This document shows positions 8,488 through 15,306 of a stretch of 64,000 bases of DNA, piece after piece. Under the pieces are notes generated by a model. That model saw only the letters and a list, made by a program, of their open reading frames with translations, did not search any database and was not told where the DNA came from. The translations under genes were made by a program, and so were the position numbers. The first letter of the stretch is position 1; every line of letters begins with the position of its first letter. The stretch comes from IOR16 sp963521065 (lineage in GTDB: Bacteria > Bacillota > Clostridia > Peptostreptococcales > Anaerovoracaceae), in NCBI GenBank assembly GCA_963521065.1, contig CAUQTI010000017.1:3726-67725 (forward strand), read 5' to 3'.

Positions 8488-8512
8488 CTTATAATAGTAA
8501 AACTATTATAAG
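8488..8512 (+). promoter_or_regulatory. Palindromic operator before the MATE gene
   Basis: This is a perfect 11-bp inverted repeat (8488-8498 and 8502-8512, CTTATAATAGT and its complement, 3-bp spacer) containing a TATAAT at 8490-8495. It sits 40 bp before the MATE start. It looks like a repressor site overlapping the -10 region. No regulator gene for it is identified nearby. Confidence 0.6.
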
Positions 8513-8551
8513 GCATATATTTTATATCACGACTAGAACGGAGGTCTTATC

Positions 8552-9925
8552 ATGGAAACAGCTGCTTTTACCAAACGGCAGACTTACCCCGAATTTTTAA
8601 GATTTTTACTGCCTTCTGTGGTCAGTATGATCACCCTGTCCTTTTACACTACCGTAGACGGATTTTTCGTATCTCGCTTTGTCGGTGCCAATGCACTCGC
8701 TGCGATTAACATTGTTGTTCCTCTCACCTGCGTCTTTTACGGTATCTCTCTGATGCTTGCTTCCGGCGCCGGCGCTTTTATTGCAATGAAGCTGGGAGAA
8801 CAGAAAAAAAAGGAAGCCGATGCACTCTTTAGCTTTACGGTCCTCGCTTTGCTTCTGATCGGACTTGCAATGACGCTTTTGTGCATTCTCTTTTTAAATC
8901 CAATTTTAAGGCTTTTGGGCGCAACGGATTTATTGATGCCTTATGCTTCAACGTACGGCTTTCTAACGGCAATTATGACCATTCCCATGATGTTCAAGCT
9001 ATTTCTTGAACACTTTGCCCGTATTGATGGAAACCCCTCGCTGGCCTTTTTTATGTCTACCTCTGGATTGATTTTAAACATCATTTTTGACTATGTATTT
9101 ATTGTTCCGATGCAGCTTGGTATCTTTGGCGCAGCACTCGGAACACTTTTATCCATTTTCTTGTCTGGCATGGTTGGCGTCCTGTATTTTTTTAGCAGAC
9201 GTTCAAATCTTTCTTTTACAAAACCGCTTGTAGACGGACTCTTTTTCATCCGCTCATGCATTAATGGAAGCTCCCAGATGATGATTGAATTATCCACTGG
9301 TATCATTACGTTTCTGTTCAATATCGGTATTTTAAAATACCAGGGAGAAACCGGAATTGCAGCCGTATCCATTATCATGTTTGTCTACTACTTTCTTGTA
9401 GCAATTTACATGGGCCTTTCTGTCGGTGCTTCCCCCATTATCAGCTACAGCTACGGGGCTAAGAATGCATGGCGCACGAGGCTGGTGCTTCGCCATTCCT
9501 ACATCAGTCTAGCTTGGTTGTCAGCTCTGATCTTTCTTTTTGCACTTACCGGAAAATCTTTTATGATTCAAATTTTTACAGAAGATGCTGCTGTCATCCA
9601 AGTTGCAGAATATGGAATGCTCCTGTTCTCTTGGTGCTTCCTCTTCACAGGCATCAACATCTTTATTTCGACCTTATTTACCGCAATTGGTAACGGGCGG
9701 ATTGCCGGAATCTTGTCTTTATTCCGCTGCCTAATCTTCGCGGCCTCCGCAATTCTGCTCCTTCCAAAATGGATGGGTGAAGCAGGTATTTGGCTTGCAG
9801 TCCCTGCTGCCGAATTTCTCACCTTGTTTTTATCTGCTTATTATTATAAACGATACCATCATACTATGTTTCCAGAAACGGCAGAGTCCGATTTACAAGA
9901 GCAAGCCTCTGCAATGCATCCATAA
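8552..9925 (+). CDS. MATE family multidrug efflux transporter
   Basis: This 457-residue protein has about twelve hydrophobic segments and the MATE duplicated layout. The N-terminus reads FLLPSVVSMITLSFYTTVDG and FVGANALAAINIVVP, and the start of the second half has NIGILKYQGETGIAAVSI. It is closest in pattern to the MepA/DinF type, which exports cationic drugs using Na+ or H+. GGAGG precedes the ATG. The gene stands alone with a palindromic operator upstream. The substrate is unknown. Confidence 0.92.
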   Translation: METAAFTKRQTYPEFLRFLLPSVVSMITLSFYTTVDGFFVSRFVGANALAAINIVVPLTCVFYGISLMLASGAGAFIAMKLGEQKKKEADALFSFTVLALLLIGLAMTLLCILFLNPILRLLGATDLLMPYASTYGFLTAIMTIPMMFKLFLEHFARIDGNPSLAFFMSTSGLILNIIFDYVFIVPMQLGIFGAALGTLLSIFLSGMVGVLYFFSRRSNLSFTKPLVDGLFFIRSCINGSSQMMIELSTGIITFLFNIGILKYQGETGIAAVSIIMFVYYFLVAIYMGLSVGASPIISYSYGAKNAWRTRLVLRHSYISLAWLSALIFLFALTGKSFMIQIFTEDAAVIQVAEYGMLLFSWCFLFTGINIFISTLFTAIGNGRIAGILSLFRCLIFAASAILLLPKWMGEAGIWLAVPAAEFLTLFLSAYYYKRYHHTMFPETAESDLQEQASAMHP

Positions 9926-9981
9926 GAGCTTCTTCCTTTAAAAGCGCGTGTAAAATAAAAAATGTTATTTCCAAAAAAGGA

Positions 9982-10030
9982 TTGACATTTTGTATTTATA
10001 TTAATATATTAGTATATACTAATATATTAA
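9982..10030 (+). promoter_or_regulatory. Promoter with 30-bp palindromic ArsR-type operator
   Basis: TTGACA (9982-9987) and TATATT (10005-10010) are separated by 17 bp. Positions 10001-10030 form a perfect 30-bp palindrome of alternating A/T centred on AGTATATACT, covering the -10 and start site. Such AT-rich dyads are typical ArsR/SmtB operators. The third gene of the operon encodes an ArsR protein, so autorepression is likely. Confidence 0.85.
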
Positions 10031-10043
10031 TAAGGAGTATGTT

Positions 10044-10241
10044 ATGGCAAGAAAAACAGCATATATTTCAACTCAATGTGTCGCGTGCGGTGCCTGCTTA
10101 AAGGTCTGTCCGCTCCATGCGATTTCCATTTTTAGGGGAAGCAGAGCTTCCATTGATTCTTCAAAATGTGTCGGCTGCGGCAAATGTCAAAAGACTTGCC
10201 CCGCTTCGGTCATTCAACTGATTGAAAGGAGTGAAGTATAA
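10044..10241 (+). CDS. 2[4Fe-4S] ferredoxin-type protein
   Basis: This 65-residue protein has two complete CxxCxxCxxxCP cluster motifs: CVACGACLKVCP around residues 12-23 and CVGCGKCQKTCP around 42-53. It is a small electron carrier or maturation partner. AAGGAG lies seven bases before the ATG. Its stop codon is immediately followed by the ATG of the membrane protein gene, so the two products probably work together in a membrane redox step. Confidence 0.93.
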   Translation: MARKTAYISTQCVACGACLKVCPLHAISIFRGSRASIDSSKCVGCGKCQKTCPASVIQLIERSEV

Positions 10242-10856
10242 ATGTCGCAGAAAAAACACTGGTATGATTTTCTGTGGATTGCAACCGCAGTATATCTGCT
10301 GTTAGGCTTTTTCAATATTATTTTTGCGTGGCTCGGCATTCTATGTTTTGCACTTCCCCTCCTGTTCGCATTGATTGGCGGCAACAAGCATTACTGCAAT
10401 CGCTACTGCGGAAGAGGTCAACTTTTTGAACTTTTGGGAAATCGCTTTGGCTTATCCGCTCATCGCACAATCCCTGCGTGGCTTCGCTCAAAATGGTTTC
10501 GATACGGGTTTCTTCTCTTTTTTCTCACGATGTTTGTGAATATGCTCTTTTCAACTTACCTCGTATTTTCCGATGTTCGTGAGCTAAGAGAAGTTGTCAC
10601 CTTGTTTTGGACGTTTAAACTTCCTTGGGAATGGACGAATGTTTCTATTGTTTCCCCCTGGATTGCACAGTTTTCCTTTGGCTTTTACAGCCTAATGCTT
10701 ACCTCTTCCTTATTGGGGCTGATTACTATGGCCTTATACAAACCCCGCTCATGGTGTGTTTATTGCCCAATGGGAACTATGACGCAAGGAATCTGTCAGC
10801 TAAAGCAGAAAAGCGCCCACAACGAAATATCTGCCCCCTCACAATCTGATTTGTAA
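10242..10856 (+). CDS. NapH/NosR-like membrane Fe-S protein
   Basis: This 204-residue polytopic membrane protein has about four hydrophobic segments. It carries two cysteine-containing motifs of the NapH/NosR/RdxA group: CNRYCGRGQLFELLG at about residue 52 and CVYCPMGTMTQ at about 177. Such proteins pass electrons from the quinone pool or a ferredoxin to outside reductases. It directly follows the ferredoxin gene and precedes an ArsR regulator. The physiological acceptor is unknown. Control by an ArsR family protein suggests a link to metal, arsenic or thiol/redox stress, which is inference. Confidence 0.85.
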   Translation: MSQKKHWYDFLWIATAVYLLLGFFNIIFAWLGILCFALPLLFALIGGNKHYCNRYCGRGQLFELLGNRFGLSAHRTIPAWLRSKWFRYGFLLFFLTMFVNMLFSTYLVFSDVRELREVVTLFWTFKLPWEWTNVSIVSPWIAQFSFGFYSLMLTSSLLGLITMALYKPRSWCVYCPMGTMTQGICQLKQKSAHNEISAPSQSDL

Positions 10857-10889
10857 CACAGTGGGCCTACATGAAGAAAGGAATAAAAA

Positions 10890-11246
10890 ATGGATGACTT
10901 AAAAGACAAAAAACAAAATACAGAAGAAGAGAGCAACCCTAAAACAGCGCAGGAAATCTTAATGACAGAGGAAAATCTGTCTCGTGTGGCGGAGCTTCTT
11001 AAGGTTTTAGCGAATGAAAACCGACTTATGATTTTATGTGTTCTATTAAACCATTCGCTCAGTGTCAGTGAAATCGGAAGTCAAGTTTCGCATATTACAC
11101 AATCCGCACTTTCACAGCACCTTTCTGTGCTGAAAGCACATCGGATTTTAAAATCAAAAAAAATCGGGCAGGCAATGATTTACTCCATTGACGACCCTCG
11201 TATAAAGGAAATTCTTCAAGTCTTAAAAAATCATTATTGCTGTTAA
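10890..11246 (+). CDS. ArsR family transcriptional regulator
   Basis: This 118-residue protein has a charged N-terminal extension and an ArsR/SmtB winged helix (LLKVLANENRLMILCVLL, ITQSALSQHLSVLKAHRILKSKKIGQAMIYSI). It lacks the classical CxC metal box in helix 3. Cysteines occur at about residue 50 and as a C-terminal CC pair, so sensing of a thiol-reactive or metal signal is possible. It is the third gene of the ferredoxin/NapH-like operon and probably represses it through the 30-bp palindrome. Confidence 0.92.
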   Translation: MDDLKDKKQNTEEESNPKTAQEILMTEENLSRVAELLKVLANENRLMILCVLLNHSLSVSEIGSQVSHITQSALSQHLSVLKAHRILKSKKIGQAMIYSIDDPRIKEILQVLKNHYCC

Positions 11247-11571
11247 GAGCTCGATTTCTCCAGTTCATTTATTTTTATTTGCTGTACTTTCTTAAATCCG
11301 CTTCCACAGTCCCGTCCCTTGTACCCATTTTTTTCGTTTACCCATGAAAAAAATGGGTACATTTTTCATAGGCAGCGATAAAATCAGCTTTGAAAGACAT
11401 TTTACAGCTGCTTGCCTCTGTGAATGAAATTTTGAAAAACAATTCTCAAGCAAAAGGCTTTGGATTGTTTCCCGCCTGATTCGGATATCACGCTCAAAAT
11501 AAATGTCAAAATACCTGCGGTCAGAACATTGCATTTACACATTTTTCATGTTAGCATAACGGTTGAGAATA
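11247..11571. other. Intergenic stretch between the ArsR gene and the riboswitch
   Basis: There is no convincing gene. The stretch holds a strong hairpin (11321-11360). An open stretch at about 11391-11477 could encode a 29-residue helical peptide from a TTG, but it has no good ribosome site and may be a remnant. The promoter of the c-di-GMP leader must lie in the last part. Confidence 0.4.
11321..11360 (+). terminator. Hairpin, probable terminator of the ferredoxin/ArsR operon
   Basis: This is a perfect 15-bp inverted repeat (11321-11335 and 11346-11360, GTACCCATTTTTTTC and its complement, 10-nt loop) followed by ATTTTTC. It lies 75 bp after the ArsR stop codon. Confidence 0.6.
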
Positions 11572-11646
11572 AGGAGATAATGAAGTACATATTGCATGTG
11601 GGCATCTTAATATGTATGGAGTCAGTGATGCAACCCACCTGATCTC
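11572..11646 (+). promoter_or_regulatory. c-di-GMP-II riboswitch aptamer
   Basis: The layout matches the class-II cyclic-di-GMP aptamer. P1 is GAGAT (11574-11578) with ATCTC (11642-11646). AATGAAG follows P1. The next helix is TACATAT (11586-11592) with ATATGTA (11610-11616). The pseudoknot strand GCATC (11602-11606) pairs with GATGC (11627-11631) and GTGGG pairs with CCCAC. The 3' signature TGCAACCCACC parallels UGCAACCGACC of the C. difficile aptamer, with compensatory changes in the helices. The chemoreceptor start is 28 nt downstream. The P1 3' strand could alternatively pair with the GGAGA ribosome site, suggesting ligand-dependent translation. Confidence 0.87.
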
Positions 11647-11673
11647 ATCAATTGAGTAAAGGAGAATACACTA

Positions 11674-13422
11674 ATGATCAAGAACGCAACTATTAAAAGA
11701 AAACTGGTACTTATTTTCGGATGCCTTATTTTTGCCACAGTCTTTATTCAAGGGCTTATCTCATTTGTCGAGCTTACGAAGGCCCACAACTCTGCGATTA
11801 TCGCTGAACAGCAAAAATTTGATGCAGTCATCAAAACCAGCGTGGAGAGCCTAATCAGTGTGCTTGATGTAAATCACCAACGCTACCTGGACGGTAAAAT
11901 CACAAAGGAAGAGGAAATGGCCGCAGCTTCAAAAATCGTGCGGGACACTCGCTATAACGGCGGAGACGGCTACTTTTGGGCTGATCTTGAAAACGGCGAC
12001 TGCGTAATACATATGAACCCTGATTACGAAGGACAACAACGTTACAACGTCAAAGACCTGGAGGGGAATTTTTACATTCAAAATGTAATCAAAGCCGGCA
12101 ATCAAAAGGGTGGCGACTATACCGAATTTTACTTCACAAAACCCGACCGCGAGGGCAGCTTTAAAAAACGGGCATTTACCCAGAAATATGAACCTTACGG
12201 CTGGTATATCAGCACTGGGAACTATTACGAAGACATCGAAAAAACCATTGGCCACTATCAGAATGCAAAGCGCCTTTCACTCGTTGAAATTATCTTATGC
12301 GGAATCATCATGGGCGTGCTTGGAACCTTTGTATTGATTGAAATTGCGACGCGAATGACAGACCGGTTAAAAAAGATTACACAGCGGCTTTCCCTGCTCG
12401 GCGACGGAGACTTACACTCACCAGTTCCTGAGATTACAAGCGGTGACGAGCTGGAGACCTTATCACTGGCAACAAAGCAGACGGTCGATAATCTGCGTGA
12501 TATTCTATATGATATCGATCATACAATGAAACATTTTTCCAACGGGAATTTCATTTTGGAATCTTCCATCAGCTACAGAGGTGATTTGTCAGAAATCAAC
12601 GATTCCATTCATAAGTTTTCCCTAAATATTTCCGAAACGCTGGCGCAGATTAATACTTCATCGGATGAAGTTTCCCGTGGTTCAATGCAAGTTTCCGCAG
12701 GCTCACAGACACTGGCACAGGGTGCTACAGAACAGACCGCCGCAATACAAGAACTATCCGCCTTTGTGAGTGATATGACAGAAAATATCCAGCAAACCTC
12801 AAAGGATGCAGAAGAGGCGAAGCATATCGCAGAAGAAGCCAGCAGCTCTTCCTCCTTAGGGAAACAGCAAATGCAAAAAATGATTGAGGCAATGGACAAA
12901 ATCAGCTACGCTTCCAGTGAAATCGGAAAAATCATTAAAAATATTGATGACATTGCATTCCAGACGAATATCCTTGCTCTGAATGCCGCGGTTGAGGCTG
13001 CACGCGCAGGAGAAGCCGGAAAAGGCTTTGCAGTCGTTGCGGATGAAGTTCGAAATCTTGCCGGCAAATCTGCAGAAAGTGCAAAAAATACCTCCGAGTT
13101 GATTGAACATTCCATGAATGCGATTTCAAATGGCACTGAAATTGTTTCCGATACCGCAAATTCTTTAAATGCGATTATTACAAGTGCCGAAGATTCCTCC
13201 AAGGTCATCCAGCACATTGCAGATGCTGCAATTGTACAGGAAAAGGCAATTTCGGAAGTCAATACCCGTCTTACACAGGTATCCGAGGTCATTCAACTAA
13301 ATAGCGCAACCGCAGAAGAAAGCGCTGCACTGAGTGAAGAAATGTCTGCACAGGCTTCTATCTTGAAGGATTTGATTCAGCATTTCAAATTTGATGAAAA
13401 AAGCGCATTCCAATTCCTTTAG
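11674..13422 (+). CDS. Methyl-accepting chemotaxis protein with single Cache domain
   Basis: This is a 582-residue chemoreceptor. Membrane segment 1 spans about residues 11-32. An extracytoplasmic sCache_2 domain follows (about 35-190, with GDGYFWADLENGDCVIHMNP and YEPYGWYISTGNYYED). Membrane segment 2 is about 202-224, followed by HAMP and a coiled signalling domain. The tip motif (NAAVEAARAGEAGKGFAVVA) contacts CheA/CheW. sCache_2 domains often bind small carboxylates. It stands alone without other che genes, behind a c-di-GMP-II riboswitch, so receptor abundance is tied to the c-di-GMP level that controls motility. Confidence 0.95.
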   Translation: MIKNATIKRKLVLIFGCLIFATVFIQGLISFVELTKAHNSAIIAEQQKFDAVIKTSVESLISVLDVNHQRYLDGKITKEEEMAAASKIVRDTRYNGGDGYFWADLENGDCVIHMNPDYEGQQRYNVKDLEGNFYIQNVIKAGNQKGGDYTEFYFTKPDREGSFKKRAFTQKYEPYGWYISTGNYYEDIEKTIGHYQNAKRLSLVEIILCGIIMGVLGTFVLIEIATRMTDRLKKITQRLSLLGDGDLHSPVPEITSGDELETLSLATKQTVDNLRDILYDIDHTMKHFSNGNFILESSISYRGDLSEINDSIHKFSLNISETLAQINTSSDEVSRGSMQVSAGSQTLAQGATEQTAAIQELSAFVSDMTENIQQTSKDAEEAKHIAEEASSSSSLGKQQMQKMIEAMDKISYASSEIGKIIKNIDDIAFQTNILALNAAVEAARAGEAGKGFAVVADEVRNLAGKSAESAKNTSELIEHSMNAISNGTEIVSDTANSLNAIITSAEDSSKVIQHIADAAIVQEKAISEVNTRLTQVSEVIQLNSATAEESAALSEEMSAQASILKDLIQHFKFDEKSAFQFL

Positions 13423-13469
13423 AAACAAATACTAAATATAATTTTTTATATAAGGAGAGGAGAAATATT

Positions 13470-14003
13470 ATGAACGTACACGATTTTCAAGTTAAGAACA
13501 ATCAGGGAGAAATGGTATCGCTATCCCAATACAGCGGCAAAGTCCTGCTGATTGTCAATACTGCAACCAAATGCGGGCTGACGCCTCAATATGAAGCTCT
13601 TGAGGCATTATATCAAAAGTATAAGGACAGAGGCTTAGAAGTCTTAGATTTTCCTTGCAATCAATTTTTAGCACAAGCTCCAGGAAATGATGAGGAAATT
13701 GAAAACTTCTGCACACTAACCTACAATACTACATTCCCTCGTTTTTCTAAACTGGACGTCAATGGCAAGGATGCTGACCCGCTGTTCGTATGGTTGAAGG
13801 AACAAGCTTCTGAGGATTTAGGCGACGAAGAAACCAAAGCGTTTGAGAATAAAGTGAAAGTGCTTAAGCCATTCGCAAAATCAGGCGATATTAAATGGAA
13901 CTTCGGCAAATTTTTAATTGATAAAGAAGGCAATGTAAAGGCACGTTACTCACCTGCGTATAAGCCAGAACAGCTTGAAAAAGAAATTGAAAAATTATTA
14001 TAA
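13470..14003 (+). CDS. Glutathione peroxidase-like thiol peroxidase
   Basis: This 177-residue protein of the GPx fold has a cysteine, not selenocysteine, at the active site (Cys35 in NTATKCGLTPQY). It also has the second family motif (LDFPCNQF) and the WNFGKFLI block with the catalytic Trp/Asn. In anaerobic Bacillota such enzymes usually reduce hydroperoxides with thioredoxin instead of glutathione. A strong ribosome site (AAGGAGAGGAG) precedes the ATG. It lies 47 nt after the chemoreceptor gene and is followed by a strong terminator. Confidence 0.94.
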   Translation: MNVHDFQVKNNQGEMVSLSQYSGKVLLIVNTATKCGLTPQYEALEALYQKYKDRGLEVLDFPCNQFLAQAPGNDEEIENFCTLTYNTTFPRFSKLDVNGKDADPLFVWLKEQASEDLGDEETKAFENKVKVLKPFAKSGDIKWNFGKFLIDKEGNVKARYSPAYKPEQLEKEIEKLL

Positions 14004-14012
14004 TCTTATGAG

Positions 14013-14056
14013 AAAGGCACCTTGCGCAGATTTAAAAGTTCGCGCAAGGTGCCTTT
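14013..14056 (+). terminator. Intrinsic terminator after the peroxidase gene
   Basis: This is a perfect GC-rich 15-bp inverted repeat (14013-14027 AAAGGCACCTTGCGC and 14042-14056) with a 14-nt loop. It ends in TTT and lies 10 bp after the stop codon. Confidence 0.85.
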
Positions 14057-14087
14057 ACGTTGAGGGTAAATATATTGAAATTATAAT

Positions 14088-14300
14088 TCAATCTTTACAA
14101 TTCTCTCTTTCTCCTTTAAAGAGCTTTTTCAGAATTTGCACAACAGCTGCAAATCCCCAGATATATAGGTAATCTGGAATAATTCCTGCCAAGGCCTCCT
14201 GTACGTTTCCTAAACTGAATGCGAAATTGACCGTAAAACTCAACAATAAAATTGCGGCATTGACACATAGAAAATAAAGAATTACCTGTTTTCCTTTCAT
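14088..14300 (-). CDS. Small two-helix membrane protein, unknown function
   Basis: This 70-residue protein has two hydrophobic segments (about 6-27 and 44-62) and a short basic C-terminal tail (KKLFKGERENCKD). ATG 14300 is chosen because AAGGAG lies nine to ten bases upstream; a longer frame to 14372 lacks a ribosome site. I do not recognise the family. It is divergent from agrBD, and the shared intergenic region carries a symmetric 34-bp inverted repeat with possible AgrA sites. It could therefore be an agr-controlled gene, perhaps an accessory membrane protein or immunity-like factor. That is inference. Confidence 0.65.
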   Translation of the reverse strand: MKGKQVILYFLCVNAAILLLSFTVNFAFSLGNVQEALAGIIPDYLYIWGFAAVVQILKKLFKGERENCKD

Positions 14301-14458
14301 TCCATTCGACTCCTTCTTTTTCCCAATCTTAAAAAATGAAATCCCTGCTGCAAATCTTAAAACAAGCTTCAACTTTATGAATGGAAATTACTATAAATAT
14401 AAAATGATTTCTATGCTTTCCACCTTACAATTTTTTAAGTTTTTTTTCAATACGAAAA

Positions 14459-14532
14459 AGCTGAAATGTTGTTTTTGGGAGCTGAAATGTGCAAAACCGC
14501 ACATTTCAGCTCCCAAAAACAACATTTCAGCT
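14459..14532. promoter_or_regulatory. Symmetric 34-bp inverted repeat with paired LytTR-spaced repeats
   Basis: Positions 14459-14492 and 14499-14532 are perfect inverted copies of 34 bp with a 6-bp centre. Each arm contains AGCTGAAATGT twice, 21 bp apart (14459 and 14480; inverted at 14501 and 14522). That is the two-helical-turn spacing of LytTR-domain regulators such as AgrA. The right arm ends 8 bp before the -35 of the agrB promoter. The left arm ends 8 bp before a minus-strand TTGAAA (14450-14445). This suggests a bidirectional AgrA operator. Confidence 0.75.
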
Positions 14533-14540
14533 CCAGCTTA

Positions 14541-14569
14541 TTGCATATTTTATTTTCTTTCGTTATGAT
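14541..14569 (+). promoter_or_regulatory. agrBD promoter
   Basis: TTGCAT (14541-14546) and TATGAT (14564-14569) are separated by 17 bp. They sit 26 bp before the agrB start and 8 bp after the inverted repeat, the position expected for an activator-dependent promoter. Confidence 0.75.
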
Positions 14570-14594
14570 AAAACCACAAAAGAGAGGTTTTACC

Positions 14595-15179
14595 ATGGAC
14601 AAAATTACAGCATCCTTCGCGGAGAATCTTCTGGACAAGAATATCATCCAGAAAAGCGATTTCGTTAAAATCCAGTATGCGATATCTGTTGTAAAAAGTG
14701 AGGCACTTAAAACACTGCTTTTAATTCTCATTTTTTATTTTCTGAATCTTTTAAAACCATTTTTCCTATTAATGGTTCTTTTGATTCCGCTTCGCATGTC
14801 TACCGGAGGCATCCATGTCGAAAACAGCATTATCTGTTTTTCTCTCAGCCTGTTTTTTAACCTGCTGGAATTGCTTTTTCTTCCGGCGCTTCCGCTGAAG
14901 GAAGAAATTTATCAGGCCATTTTACTCGGCAGTGCACTGCTCATCTGTCTGCTGCCTTTAGCACCCTCTCAAAAAAGGCGCATTAAGACAAAACAGAAAT
15001 ACCGAAGAAATAAGATTGCAGCCTGCAGTTTATGTCTATTCTGGGTTTTCATGCTCCAATTTGTACTGCGGGACGCTTATTTTATACATTGTGGGATATG
15101 GGCTTTCTTTTTGCAAGCCATTCAAATATTACTTATTAACGCACATAATAAATTTAAAAGGGGATTATTATATGATTAA
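14595..15179 (+). CDS. agrB: AgrB-type peptide-processing membrane protease
   Basis: This 194-residue integral membrane cysteine protease cleaves the C-terminal tail from AgrD and closes the signal ring. The catalytic pair is His74 and Cys81 in GGIHVENSIIC, with the same seven-residue spacing as in staphylococcal AgrB. Several hydrophobic segments and a basic loop (QKRRIKTKQKYRRNK) follow. ATG 14595 is chosen by its AGAGAGG ribosome site; an upstream in-frame ATG at 14466 lies inside the inverted repeat and before the promoter. Its 3' end overlaps agrD by 8 nt. Confidence 0.93.
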   Translation: MDKITASFAENLLDKNIIQKSDFVKIQYAISVVKSEALKTLLLILIFYFLNLLKPFFLLMVLLIPLRMSTGGIHVENSIICFSLSLFFNLLELLFLPALPLKEEIYQAILLGSALLICLLPLAPSQKRRIKTKQKYRRNKIAACSLCLFWVFMLQFVLRDAYFIHCGIWAFFLQAIQILLINAHNKFKRGLLYD

Positions 15180-15306
15180 AAAAATGCACAGCCTACTTCT
15201 TTCAACTGCTGCAAGCTTCCTTTTCGTAGTAGCTGATCTTACGCTGAACAGCACATCCTTAATTCATCACGGAGAACCGAACTGCCCGGAAGAATTGTTA
15301 AAATAA
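15172..15306 (+). CDS. agrD: AgrD autoinducing peptide precursor with serine in the ring position
   Basis: This is a 44-residue precursor. It has an N-terminal amphipathic leader (MIKKMHSLLLSTAASFLFVV) and a core ending NSTSLIHH. The conserved acidic tail, GEPNCPEELLK, matches the DEPxVPTEL tail of AgrD. Aligned with the S. aureus AIP-I core YSTCDFIM, the ring-forming residue is Ser (ring S-L-I-H-H) instead of Cys, predicting a lactone signal as in GBAP or the S. intermedius AIP. AAAAGGGG lies 8 nt before the ATG. It overlaps agrB by 8 nt, and its stop overlaps the 3' end of the convergent agrC by 9 nt. Confidence 0.85.
   Translation: MIKKMHSLLLSTAASFLFVVADLTLNSTSLIHHGEPNCPEELLK

Noticed and set aside
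11391..11477. Possible 29-residue peptide before the c-di-GMP leader
   Set aside because: It looks coding-like, but it has only a TTG start, no ribosome site and no recognisable similarity.
14466..14594. Longer agrB start at 14466
   Set aside because: It would place the start inside the inverted repeat and upstream of the promoter. The ATG at 14595 has the ribosome site and the normal AgrB N-terminus.
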